Of a stretch of 64,000 nucleotides of DNA, positions 32,601-40,800 are shown one piece after another. How positions within the stretch are numbered: the first letter of the stretch is position 1; each line of letters starts with the position of its first letter. Under the pieces are notes generated by a model. The model did not search any database. It was not told the origin of the DNA and saw only the letters and a list, made by a program, of their open reading frames with translations. This DNA is from Anolis sagrei. Lineage: Eukaryota; Chordata; Lepidosauria; Squamata; Anolidae. A program made the translations under genes and the position numbers. The stretch covers positions 168,953,278 to 169,017,277 of the forward strand of contig NC_090024.1 in NCBI RefSeq assembly GCF_037176765.1, given 5' to 3'.

Positions 32601-33079
32601 GGATGCCAGCTATTGGGCCTATTTCTGAGCTAACCCTGGTCTTCTAAGGTATGGAAATTCATCACACATGCCATGCATAAGACACCAAGAGGATTCTAGC
32701 CATATTTCTGCAATACAAATATGGAATCTGGGCTGAAATGCTATTGTTAATCTCAGCAAGAGTAGATCATTGGGTAAAAATCTTTGTTTCCCGTGAAATT
32801 TAAAGATATTTTAAAGGTATTTTGCTCTGGTTTACAATAGTGACTTGCCAAATTATGAAAACATCTCATAAGTTTTCTGTGTCCATTTTTTCTTCTCTTC
32901 CAGGAAAGAGAGCCTGCCTTGGAGAACGGTTGGCTCGGATGGAACTTTTCCTTTTCTTCACAGCCTTGGTTCAGAAGTTCTCTTTCCAGGCTCCAAAAGG
33001 CGTGAAGCTAAGTCTTGACTTCAAGATGAACATTACACTGAGCCCAAACGAATACCATATATGTGCCATCTCGCGTTAA
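14061..33079 (+). CDS. CYP2J-like: Cytochrome P450 2J-like, gene B, complete nine-exon gene
   Basis: CDS join 14061-14258, 16658-16820, 20597-20746, 22981-23141, 26827-27003, 28532-28667, 29127-29314, 31028-31166, 32904-33079; 495 codons plus stop. The product is a heme-thiolate monooxygenase anchored in the ER by an N-terminal helix (about residues 11-31), followed by RRR and the PPGP hinge. Motifs: C helix W130-x3-R134, I helix T305-G-T-E-T309, ExxR at 362-365, PKKFNPNHF at 412-420, and heme loop F435 to G444 with ligand Cys442. Length and intron phases match CYP2J (human CYP2J2 has 502 residues), and long runs such as [10 protein letters not shown] and DWNP/[15 protein letters not shown] are CYP2J-like. 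CYP2J enzymes oxidise polyunsaturated fatty acids; the substrate here is unknown. Exons 1-4 match gene C, and exon 9 matches gene A. The I-helix Ala is Thr. Confidence 0.93.
14685..14888. mobile_element. Short Penelope-like derivative with internal inverted repeat
   Basis: A 204-bp insertion flanked by the exact 12-bp duplication GTTCTTTTATTT (14673-14684 and 14889-14900). Its two halves are inverted copies of each other (GGCTATATGGCCATGTTCTAG near one end, complement near the other). It ends GCCTTCGACAATAC, the same 3' end as the coding Penelope-like insertion at 45672-46700. Inverted partial copies are a known outcome for Penelope-like elements. The paralog is at 38235-38416. Confidence 0.7.
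15085..15240 (-). mobile_element. LINE/SINE 3' end fragment, minus strand
   Basis: The block GAGTGACTCAAGGCGGTTTACA and neighbours are the reverse complement of the 3' terminal stem typical of L2-type LINEs and their SINE partners in lizards. Copy in gene C at about 41270-41425. Confidence 0.5.
15700..15845 (+). mobile_element. LINE 3' tail with (CTA)n end
   Basis: A LINE-like 3' UTR ends in AATAAACTACTACTAC, a short tandem tail typical of some non-LTR elements. The family is not identified. It is followed at once by the AT microsatellite. Copy at about 41870-42022. Confidence 0.4.
15848..15894. repeat. (AT)n microsatellite
   Basis: About 47 bases of alternating AT with one C interruption. 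The gene C copy at 42026-42061 is shorter and uninterrupted. Confidence 0.85.
16013..16135. repeat. hAT end remnant and (GGA)n microsatellite
   Basis: CAGTGGTTTTCAACC near 16014 matches the terminal motif of the hAT element at 21045; no partner end is visible. A GGA-rich tract follows at 16094-16135. The gene C copy (42174-42306) differs in repeat number and contains a GTGCAGGTGGAGGTG interruption. Confidence 0.5.
16658..16820 (+). CDS. CYP2J-like: Gene B exon 2
   Basis: 54 codons plus one base (phase 1 end), acceptor CTTGCAG, donor GTGAGT. Starts [14 protein letters not shown]. Residue 101 is Asp here and Gly in gene C, the only residue difference in exons 1-4. Confidence 0.9.
16980..18985 (-). 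mobile_element. RTE-BovB LINE, 5' truncated and inactive
   Basis: Minus-strand fragments encode most of the BovB reverse transcriptase. Reading from 18985 down, one sees [10 protein letters not shown], then [12 protein letters not shown], then [12 protein letters not shown], the catalytic YADD box (codons at about 17616-17627), then [16 protein letters not shown] and [19 protein letters not shown]. The last two strings are BovB signatures. Frames are broken by several indels and stops, so it cannot work. It sits in intron 2 antisense to the P450 and is shared with gene C (43140-45147), so it predates the duplication. Confidence 0.88.
18986..19559. other. Intron 2 DNA, no feature recognised
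   Basis: AT-rich sequence near-identical to 45148-45671 of gene C. In gene C a Penelope-like element interrupts the equivalent of about 19510. Confidence 0.4.
19560..19805. mobile_element. Palindromic-ended MITE with a nested LINE tail
   Basis: The ends are inverted copies: GCCCCATCTACACTGCCATA at the left and the complement of GGCTCCATCTACACTGTCATA at the right, with CCAGTTT next inward on both. A LINE-type 3' end (GTAAGCTGCCTTGAATC through AAATACATAAATAA) lies inside at about 19635-19710. Copy at 46762-47007. The superfamily is not certain. Confidence 0.65.
19918..20350. other. Segment of gene B intron 2 missing from gene C
   Basis: In gene C, sequence equivalent to 19917 joins directly to that after 20350 (at about 47120), with a few bases of microhomology (CC or CCA). 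It has no transposon ends, so a deletion in C is the simpler reading. A one-ended relative of the 19560 MITE is seen near 19990-20025. Confidence 0.45.
20597..20746 (+). CDS. CYP2J-like: Gene B exon 3
   Basis: Phase 1 to phase 1, 150 bases. Contains the C helix with W130 and R134, which contact the heme propionate in this family, and [17 protein letters not shown]. The protein is identical to that of gene C exon 3 (47368-47517). Confidence 0.92.
21045..21386. mobile_element. Non-autonomous hAT element with 8-bp target duplication
   Basis: It begins CAGTGGTTCTCAAC and ends AAAAACCACTG, with the exact 8-bp duplication GTGTAGAT at 21037-21044 and 21387-21394. An AAAATA tandem tract lies inside near 21262-21305. 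Non-coding. Copy at 47812-48136 with the same duplication. Confidence 0.85.
21465..21665. mobile_element. Old tRNA-SINE-like fragment
   Basis: Segments such as CTTACAGCCACCCTAAGG and GACTTGCCCAACATCATTCAG resemble the conserved body of MIR-like or CORE-like SINEs of amniotes. Very diverged; also at about 48225-48425. Low certainty. Confidence 0.35.
22981..23141 (+). CDS. CYP2J-like: Gene B exon 4
   Basis: 161 bases, phase 1 start, phase 0 end at GTAAGG. Encodes [20 protein letters not shown] and the F-helix region. The protein is identical to that of gene C exon 4 (49731-49891); one synonymous change. Confidence 0.92.
23298..23540 (-). mobile_element. Non-LTR retrotransposon fragment
   Basis: The minus strand encodes [21 protein letters not shown] and then [20 protein letters not shown]. 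This block lies just after the RT domain in a vertebrate non-LTR family, possibly the R4/Dong group. A short internal fragment. Confidence 0.5.
23557..23599. repeat. (ATT)n microsatellite
   Basis: About 14 perfect ATT units. Confidence 0.9.
23600..24085 (+). mobile_element. LINE 3' end fragment with (GAT)n tail
   Basis: The plus strand encodes [15 protein letters not shown], an L2/CR1-type C-terminal tail, then a 3' UTR ending in GATGATGAT at 24056-24081. Only the last 200 bases or so survive in gene C, where the tail is longer (50091-50122). Confidence 0.55.
24330..25500 (-). mobile_element. Retroelement fossil, possibly LTR-type
   Basis: On the minus strand a Ser/Glu/Asp-rich frame of about 183 codons ends in a basic tail ([11 protein letters not shown]). 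It is followed by an AATAAA-containing terminal region near 24545 (TTAATAAACTGC on the minus strand). The composition and the terminal poly-A signal suggest the end of an LTR-type element, but no diagnostic enzyme domain is present. It is broken and shared with gene C (about 50370-51540). Confidence 0.35.
25615..26193 (-). mobile_element. Non-LTR retrotransposon C-terminal domain fragment
   Basis: A 192-codon frame carries the sequence [20 protein letters not shown] followed by a C-x-C-x8-H-x4-C knuckle ([15 protein letters not shown]). This zinc-knuckle-like end is found at the C terminus of several LINE clades. Copy at 51657-52235. The upstream third may belong to the LINE fragment just to its right. 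Confidence 0.6.
26050..26620 (-). mobile_element. RTE-like LINE fragment
   Basis: The minus-strand frame at 26397-26618 encodes [20 protein letters not shown] and [20 protein letters not shown], the RT thumb region of an RTE-type family. A stretch like [12 protein letters not shown] follows near 26190. Frames are broken. Copy at about 52090-52660. Confidence 0.6.
26827..27003 (+). CDS. CYP2J-like: Gene B exon 5
   Basis: 59 codons, phase 0 at both ends. Starts [18 protein letters not shown]. The first part matches gene C closely; from about 26873 onward it differs more, with R/K, Q/R and N/C replacements in [12 protein letters not shown]. This is where similarity between B and C drops. Confidence 0.92.
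27010..27905 (-). mobile_element. L1-type LINE fragment interrupted by a SINE
   Basis: The minus strand encodes [20 protein letters not shown], the RT motif of L1-like elements, and on its far side KYLNK/SINHKYL-like text. It is absent from intron 5 of gene C, where the flanks join near 53050-53085. A complete SINE sits inside at 27420-27688, so the L1 piece is the older of the two. Confidence 0.65.
27420..27688 (+). mobile_element. tRNA-derived SINE with target duplication
   Basis: It has a tRNA-like head with an A box (TGGCGCAGTGGG) and a B box (GGTTCGAATCC), an unrelated body, and an A-rich tail. It is flanked by the exact 11-bp duplication TTGTCTCGAAT (27409-27419, 27689-27699). The poly-A tail and its position inside an L1 piece suggest L1-driven insertion. 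Confidence 0.85.
28532..28667 (+). CDS. CYP2J-like: Gene B exon 6
   Basis: 45 codons plus one base. Carries the I helix. Residues 304-305 are Ile-Thr here and Asn-Ala in gene C, next to the invariant G306 and catalytic-site T309. Ala or Gly at 305 is the family norm. Confidence 0.92.
29127..29314 (+). CDS. CYP2J-like: Gene B exon 7
   Basis: 188 bases, phase 1 to 0. Contains the K helix ExxR (EIQR at 362-365) and the start of the following substrate-recognition segment ([14 protein letters not shown] in gene C). Confidence 0.92.
30076..30406 (+). mobile_element. tRNA-derived SINE (anole-type), with 12-bp target duplication
   Basis: The tRNA-like head has a GGTTCAAATCC B box, then the long body with GCATGCCGGCCACATGACC-like text (GTCATGCCGGCCACATGAC) and CTCTTCGGCTTA. 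It is flanked by TATGCAAGCATT at 30064-30075 and 30407-30418. The matching place in gene C (about 56045) is empty, so it arrived after the two 3' halves split. Confidence 0.85.
30520..30790 (-). mobile_element. L2-type LINE 3' fragment, minus strand
   Basis: The minus strand encodes [18 protein letters not shown], the C-terminal tail of an L2-like RT. The gene C copy (about 56195-56420 and after 56650) is itself split by a second LINE tail with an ATA tract. Confidence 0.65.
31028..31166 (+). CDS. CYP2J-like: Gene B exon 8
   Basis: 46 codons plus one base. Encodes [20 protein letters not shown], the PKKFNPNHF meander motif and the start of the heme loop (FIPFSA). Seven residues differ from gene C, five of them in residues 394-400. 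Confidence 0.92.
31300..31720 (-). mobile_element. L2-type LINE 3' UTR fragment, minus strand
   Basis: Non-coding LINE 3' UTR-like text (AAACCATGTAGGGCTTTATA). Paralogous to about 61790-62220 in gene C. Confidence 0.45.
31781..32665. mobile_element. Insertion in intron 8 of gene B, retroelement-like
   Basis: The flanks are joined directly in gene C (about 62265-62275). A short ACATGC repeat borders it on both sides (31775-31780, 32666-32671). It contains an AACAATAAAG stretch near 32078. Its last 295 bases are shared with gene A (2389-2680). No coding domain; family unknown. Confidence 0.5.
32904..33079 (+). CDS. CYP2J-like: Gene B exon 9
   Basis: Phase 1 start, 57 codons plus TAA. Carries the cysteine ligand (C442). 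Protein identical to gene A exon 9; differs from gene C exon 9 at nine positions. Confidence 0.93.
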
Positions 33080-33187
33080 AAGTATTCCATATTGCTGTCA
33101 AAATATGTAGGGTTAGGCTATAATAACAGGGCTATTAGACCCTGTAGAATTAACACAAATTAACTTTTTTTAGAATGCAAATATTTT

Positions 33188-33193
33188 ATTAAA
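33188..33193 (+). terminator. Candidate polyadenylation signal of gene B
   Basis: ATTAAA about 110 bases after the stop, the same as after gene A. Confidence 0.4.
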
Positions 33194-33305
33194 CTTACCA
33201 ACAATTTTAAGTCTTTGTTGTTGTTTTTGGTCTACAAATACTACATAAAGGTTTCCTGGTCATGCTGTCTCTTCAGAAGCTTTTTCAGACTTGGGCCTTC
33301 CTACT

Positions 33306-33736
33306 AATAGCACTCTGAACTCCACCAAAGATGGAATTGGACCAGACTTGGCACACAGAGCCCCCGTGATCAGTCAAAAATACTGGAGCTCTTTGGGGAA
33401 AAATTCACCTTGATTTGGGTGAATTGTAGTTCACCTACACCCAGAGAGCTCTGTGAACCCTCACTGATGGATGAGGACCAAACTAGGCACACATACCTGA
33501 TATGTTGAAATTTGATTACTGGAGAGGTTTGGGGGGAACTGACCTTTCTGGGAGTTGTAGTTCACCCAAAACCAGAGAAACTGTGACCTTCAACAATGAT
33601 GGACCTGGTTTGAACTTGGCACACAGAATTCCCATGACTAACTCAACCTACTGGAGGGTTTTGAAGGGACTGACTTACCATAGTGGGAGTTGTAGTTTAC
33701 CCTACAGTCAGAGAGCATACTGAAACCCACCAATGC
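33306..33736. repeat. Minisatellite, copy of the array after gene A
   Basis: Same three degenerate units as at 3330-3760, with only scattered changes. Confidence 0.6.
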
Positions 33737-35454
33737 AGCATCTACAGCAAACTTACCCAACATAGCCAACTTTAAGTACATATAGTAGTATACAGTAAAG
33801 ACAATAGAAAAGAGGAAGAGCTCATCACAGGAAGATTGGCACAGTCAAGGAAGCCATGCCCCTGAGTTTGCAATACCTGAGCAGGGCTATAAGTAAAAGG
33901 ATATCTAATTAGCAGGGCTGCCATGAAGCAAAGCTGATTTGACAGCACATAATAACAACTCCAAATGTATTTTCCCCAAGCTGTGCATAGCACAGCATGT
34001 CATCTGGGCTCTGTATGAGCCGATAACATTGAAAACAAACCAATGACATAACATCACACAATGACGCAATTAAAATCAATGGCAGGGCCAAATGTAATAA
34101 TTAAGGATAAAAATGTGCTGGGCGTGACCAGGTGGAGTGTTTGGAGGGGGATGGGCAAGCAGATATCCTAGATCTCTGATAAAGTGCGTTGGGACATAAT
34201 GCTAGGAGTTTCCGTATTCTGGGAAGGCACACTGGAACAACCACGTTTTCAAGCTCCTCCTAAAGATTGCTAAAAAAAAACCACAATGAAAGTACGCTTT
34301 ATTCTCATTTTCTGGAAAGAGGACATACATTTATCAATGTCAAGTTTTTCATTATAGAAAAAATCCACACTAAGCCACACATGGAATTAAGCCACTAAGA
34401 ATTATCTTTTGCAAAGGGAAGCTTTCTGGATTTTTAAGTTAAATACAGTGTTTCCTACTGGTCTTAATGATAGACTGGATCTCAACTGTTTTTTGTAATA
34501 GGCCCCATTATCCACCTTATCTGCTTGGAATTTACATTTCAGCTGACTGTCTGCAATTAGCCCTGCCTTTAAATCCTCACTTCTGTGTTCTTGCATTGCT
34601 CACTATCGAGAACTAAACTGCAGGGCCAGCTTCATACTGTAGATAATGTAAGTAATAACATGCATGTAATCTATCTTATTGGAATGTATATAATTACTTT
34701 ATTGGGCTGATATGAGCGGGGCATAAATAATGCAAATAAATAAATAAGTATTGAATGTTTGCTTTGGGTGCCTTTTTCGACATATCTATTATGTTGTTTG
34801 TCCCATTTAGGGATTTATTGTGAAGTCCCTCAAAACAAGGCATCTCAACCCGGGGATCCTTGTAGGACAGTATTTTGAACTATATGGACATTATTTTGGA
34901 CTTCAGTTTACTTTCTCAAGGACTACTCCAGTGTTCAATTCATCACTTCAAAGACTGTATAAATATTTTCTTAATACTTACTATTTGTTGTGAGAGTTAA
35001 AACAAAAGAGTGAAGATGCTCACTACCATCACAAGAAAAAGGAATATATATCATTTGGAAGAGTGAATGTATAACTCTCAAGTCTCGAGAAAACTCTAGA
35101 GGGAAATTACTTAGTAGCATTTAGACTTATACCCTATGCATTTTCTTTGTTATATTTATGTGCAGTTTAAACCAATTTACACAGTTAATGTTAACATAGC
35201 TCTGTGCAGATAACAGTTTACAACTTGCGTTTTGCTTTCTCCATTACACAGAAGAAAGTTTCAGTGCCCTGCTCCCACCACCACCATGCCAATTGGATCT
35301 AATGAGGACACGGGAAGCCTCCTATGTTCTCTAGGCAGCATCCTAGGATGTTTCCAGAACCCCACTGGAGGTGTCCATGTATCGTATGATGAGCTTCACC
35401 AAGCTCCATCTTAGAAGTGTTCTAGGTTGCTTTCCGAAGTCAATGTGATGAGAT
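33737..35454. other. B-C intergenic DNA, empty DIRS site at about 35170
   Basis: Near-identical to the A-B intergenic region, but the DIRS element is absent: text equivalent to 5194 continues within three bases into text equivalent to 11632. No exon seen. Confidence 0.6.
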
Positions 35455-35775
35455 CAGGCATGTCGCCAGGGGGGGGGGGGGGGGGCTTGAGGGGCTTCAG
35501 CCCCCCCCCCCCCGAAATTCTCATGGTGGTTCGCGAAAAGGCCTTACTGGTGCATTATTTAAACTGTTATGTTTATTCATATCATGATCTGATCACCATA
35601 CTCAATATATCCCATATGCATGGGGGTATTGGGGTAATGATACAAAAGGTTTGCTAGGCTAGACCCTCTTTCACTCAGACTCAGCCCCCCCCCCCCCGAA
35701 ACTCAGCCCCGCCTTCAAAACCCCCCCTGAAAAAAATTCAGCCCCGCCCAAAACGAAATCCTGGCTACGGGCCTG
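35455..35775. mobile_element. Short hAT-type element, second copy
   Basis: Paralog of 11919-12229 with the same GATGAGAT duplication (35447-35454, 35776-35783). The G and C runs near the ends are longer. Confidence 0.8.
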
Positions 35776-36282
35776 GATGAGATCCTTACTTGGAATCAAG
35801 TTCTACTGAATTTAGTAGGACTGACATATGAGGAGACCTGGATAGGCCCACACTGTGATATAACAGCAACAAGAATAGCTGGATGGAAGTAATACTTCAG
35901 TTTAATAAACCACATATTTTAGTTCAGTTTTAATAAAATGCAAAATCTGAACTCTAGCTTCAGGGAAGAAGAGCAATTCTTTGTGATCCAAACTGTTGTC
36001 TGCAGTTGTAAAGCAAAATTCCCACATTTCATAATACAGTAGGACAAAAATTATCTGTAAGTGAGATTTCACAACTGATACTTCAGGAGTGTGATTTAAT
36101 GTTAACAATAATCTTGTAAAAAGGTCAATCTGGAATACCAGTTAATCATTAATATTTGTTATTATTTCTTGGAAATTACAAGAAGAATACTTGCAGATTT
36201 CATATTGGAGAGATCAACTCATAGAAGTAACTGGTTGCAAATACACAATATAGCACCTGTATCCATGTTTGTGGGCCTCACT

Positions 36283-36760
36283 AGGTTGTCAAGTTTGATA
36301 CTTTGAGATCGTCCGGGGAGGCCCTGCTCTCGATCCCGCCTGCCTCACAGGTACGCCTGGCAGGGACGAGAGACAGGGCCTTCTCAGTGGTGGCTCCTTG
36401 GCTGTGGAACACCCTTCCCGTGGACATCAGACTGGCTCCTTCCTTGATGATATTCCACAGGAAACTAAAGACTTGGCTGTTCAAGAAGGCGTTTGAACAA
36501 GAAGTGCAATAATTGGTAATGACGACAGGAATGGAACAACGGAAAATGATACTGGATTGTGGTTTAATGATGAGACGACGTGAATGGCTTTTTGTATTAC
36601 TGATTTTGTTGATATTTCTGATGATGATGTCTTGGTTATTGCTAGATTGATATTTTAGATTGTGTCTTGAATTTGAACCTTGTTCTCTCTATGTTGTACA
36701 CCGCTGTGAGTCGCCCCCGGGCTGAGAACAGCGGTCTATAAGCAAAGTAAATAAATAAAT
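36283..36760 (+). mobile_element. L2/CR1-type LINE 3' end, second copy
   Basis: Paralog of 12736-13213. Confidence 0.75.
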
Positions 36761-37509
36761 ACTGTGTTATGCTTCCTGTCCAAAGCAGTGAAAATATAGG
36801 GTTAAATATGATCTACAGGTATCTACAGGAGGTCTTCGAAGATATCCCACATGGACACAGAAGTTGTACTGTAATTACTTCTTGTTCACCACTAAAAAAG
36901 GCATAATAAGATTACATTACAACAAAAAAAATGTGTAATTTTACTAAATGCTGGAAGAAGAAAATCACGTGTCAAATCGTGACTTCCAGCATGGCTTCCC
37001 TTGCTGCCTTCTGCTCTGATATGAGCACTAAGGCACTGATAGATAGAAGCTCCTTCACACTGGTGCCCTATTTGTGGCATATGCAGGCATGCATTCTTAT
37101 TATGCACATATATGTTCTCTGAAGAGTGTTGCAGAACAAAGAGACCTTCTTTGTGCCAAGGTCACTCTCCTTGCATAGTTAACCAATTAGTGGTTGGTGT
37201 ACTCTTTCTAAAGCCATTGACTCACCGCAAAGAAAGGTCCACAGGGAGCACTGGGTTATATTTCTGTGGTTGGAACTTTATGTTCCAACAAGCTAATGCA
37301 GGATCAAGATACTTATTTTTTTTTAAATGTAAGTAGTTTTTTTTTTTTTTTAGAAATGGAAAACTAAAAACATCATTATAATGCAACTATAACAGCAGGC
37401 AATTATTTCAATCTTAAAACAACCCATTGAAAGATCACTGTTCAAGTTGTAAAGTAGAAAGAAGAACATCCAACCACAAAAGAGCTTTCTCTCTCCTCCC
37501 TCTTCAACA
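36761..37509. other. Proximal upstream region of gene C
   Basis: Near copy of 13214-13959, so B and C should share promoter signals unless distant elements differ. Confidence 0.4.
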
Positions 37510-37517
37510 TATTTAAA
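37510..37517 (+). promoter_or_regulatory. TATA-like box of gene C
   Basis: TATTTAAA 101 bases before the ATG at 37611, as in gene B. Confidence 0.35.
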
Positions 37518-37610
37518 ACAGAAAAACCCCTTTCATGTTGCAAAATCAGGCAACCTGAGTCAGAGAGATACCAGTGAGTTCTAGCTTGACAAGATCAGCT
37601 GAGTTCGATC

Positions 37611-37808
37611 ATGTTCCACTGCTTTGCTGTCTTTTGGGAGTCTTTATCCCTGAAAATTGTTCTTGTGTTCTTTGCTACATTTCTTATTGTTGCTGACTAT
37701 GTAAGACGGAGACATTCCAGGGACTTCCCTCCAGGGCCCATGCCTCTTCCTTTTCTGGGTAACCTGCTTCATCTTGATGCCACGAAGCCTCATCTCTCTA
37801 TACAAAAG
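37611..37808 (+). CDS. CYP2J-like: Gene C exon 1
   Basis: 66 codons; same protein as gene B exon 1 with a synonymous AAG/AAA change at Lys15. Confidence 0.9.
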
Positions 37809-40800
37809 GTAAGTAGGAAAACCATTCTGAGCACCCAGATAATGTCTATTTCCTTTAAGCCCACCTGAAGGCATCTCCACAAAGGAAATAGTTCTGAATA
37901 CTGCTTCATGTTGGTTTGTGCTGTCAAGTAGGCTTTGATGTATGATGACCCTATGAAAACAAGCCTTTCAAAAGAAAATTTTATTAACTGCAATGTTTGT
38001 TCTTGTAAAATTAGGGCTGCAGATTCCTTGATTCAGTCAATCTTCCTGCAAATGTAGTTTTCATATCTCCTGCTGTTCATTTCTCATTTTAAAATGAAAC
38101 AATTGAAAATCAAGCTCTGGGTTCTGGACTTTTAAAAGAATGACATAAGGTCATAGAAGGGCAGAGAAGAAAGGCAGAAGTTTGGAACATTTGTCATGAA
38201 CACTTGAAAAAGCATTTAAAAGGTTCTTTTATTTGGGTTGTAGGTTTTTTCGGGCTATATGGCCATGTTCTAGAGGTATTCTCTCCTGACGTTTCGCCTG
38301 CAGCTATAGCAAGCATCCTCAAACGTCAGGAAAGAATGCCTCTAGAACATGGCCATATAGCCCAAAAAAACCTACAACAACCCAGTGATTCTGGCCATGA
38401 AAGCCTTCGACAATACGTTCTTTTATTTCATTCACAATGAGAAAGAGTATACAACAGAGCAATGCAGAGAAAGGAAGTAGACACACCAACTATATATTCC
38501 ATTAGGGTACACAAAGGGAATATTATATTTCTATTCAGCATTCACAGACATAAACATTAATTCATCATCATGCATGTGTGTTGGCCTGGTGTGGGATTCC
38601 TGTGAGAGCATAGCCTTTCTGCTGGTGTACCGTGCGCCCAGCGCACCAGCGGACAGCCTATCCCAGCTGCTTGAGACTGTGTCGGAGTGGTCCCTGAGGT
38701 TCCCCAGACTTATCGTCTTGGGGGATTTCAATATCCACGCTGATGCTGATTCTTGTTCATTAGCGGCTGTGGACCTAGTGTCTACCATGGAGACACTAGG
38801 ACTCTCCCTCTGTACTACTGGGCCCACGCATCGGGCGGGGCACACGTTAGATTTGGTTTTCAGCGCAGGAATTCAAGTGACCCAAGCCTCCACAATAAAG
38901 GTTCCATGGTCGGATCACTGCGCCCTCAGAGTCCGGTTGGAGCATGCCTACCCACGCTGCCAGCGCGCCGAGCCAATTTGGGCTCGCCCAAGGAGACTTA
39001 TGGAACCCAGTAGGTTCCAGAATGCTCTGAGGGATCTGGAGCCTGCCAGCGACTCGATCGATGTGCAGGTGGACACATGGAACATCAGGCTATCCAATGC
39101 ACTCGACGAGATCGCCCCTAGACGCCCTCTCAGACCCCGCCGAAATCGGTCTTGGTTCACCGAGGAACTTCGACTGATGAAGCGGGAAAAGAGACAGCTG
39201 GAGGGCGTGTGGCGAGAACTCCGTGACAGAGCATCGAGATCAGCTTATGAGGCATTCAGGGAATCCTATGAGCATGCTATCACTGAGGCAAAGCGAGTAT
39301 ATTATGCTTCTTTGATAACGTTTGCTAGCTCACGCCCGGCAAAATTGTTCAAAATAATTCGATCTCTAACGACCGTTCCTACCATCCCAAAAAGTGGTAA
39401 TCAGGCCCCTCCAGCCGAGGTTTTTCAGAGCTATTTTGCAGACAAGATCTCGCTACTTCGCCGGGACCTCCCTGCCACAACTGATACAGTGAGAGAACTT
39501 GAGACCCCATGGCCACTTGCTGGGCCCATCCTCGACCAGTTCATCCCGCTGGATTCAGGGGCTGTCAATAGGCTCATAGCTGCAGCTAGACCGACCACTT
39601 GCTCCCTCGATCCGTGTCCCTCTTGGTTGGTGAAATCCTGCTTGGAGGGATTACGTGACCCTCTGTTGAAGATCATAAACAGCTCCCTTGAGCAAGGAGT
39701 CTTTCCAGAGGGTTTAAAAGAGGCGGTGGTCTCTCCTTTGCTGAAGAAACCAGATTTAGATCCCTCGGTTCCCTCCAGTTACCGCCCAGTTTCAAATCTC
39801 TCGTTCCTGGGCAAGGTGATTGAGAGGGCAGCAGCAGAGCAGTTGCAGCAATTCCTAGACAACACAGCCAGACTAGATCCCTTGCAATCTGGCTTCCGTG
39901 CAGGGCACGGGACAGAGACTGTGCTGGTCTCCATCACGGATCACCTTCGATGCCAGCTTGACTAGAGCGGGTCAGCGCTGCTTGTGCTATTGGATCTCAC
40001 AGCAGCATTTGACACAGTCGACCACAATCTCTTGACCCACCGCCTTGCTGTTGCTGGAGTCAGGGGGACAGCTTTAAACTGGCTGTCCTCCTTTCTTCAC
40101 AACCGTGGATAGCGAGTGGAGAGGGGAGGCCTGGTCTCTGAGAGGTACCCTCTATCTTGTGGGGTTCCTCAGGGGGCCATTCTCTCCCCTCTGTTGTTTA
40201 ACATCTATATGCAACCACTTGCTCAGCTGGTTCGAGGTTTTGGGCTTGAGTGTTATCAGTATGCCGATGACAGCTGGTGCTGAAGATGGAAGGCCGACCG
40301 GACTCTGTACCCGATTGTTTCCATCAGTGCCTCGAGGCCGTTACTGGATGGCTGCGTGCCAGCAGGTTGAGGGTGAATCCAGCAAAGACGGAGATCCTAT
40401 GGCTGGGTGGACCGGGCAGTGGGGACATCCATCTGCCCACCCTGGATGGCGAGACGTTACGCCCGTCAACATTGGTAAAGAGTCTGGGAGTCCTTTTGGA
40501 CCCTCTGCTGACAATGGAGGCCCAGGTCTCCGCTGTGAGCAGAACCGCCTTCTTTCACCTGCGGCAGGCTAGACGGCTAGCCCCCTACCTGTCCAGGGAC
40601 GACCTAGCTACGGTGATCCAGGCCACGGTCATCTCAAGGCTGGACTACTGTAACGCCCTCTACATTGGCCTCCCTCTGTCGGTGATTCGGAAGCTCAAGT
40701 TGGTACAAAACGCAGCTGCTCGGCTTCTTGCGGGAATTCCGATGAGATGCCACATAACACCAATCTTACTACAGCTGCATTGGTTACCAATTGAGCACCG

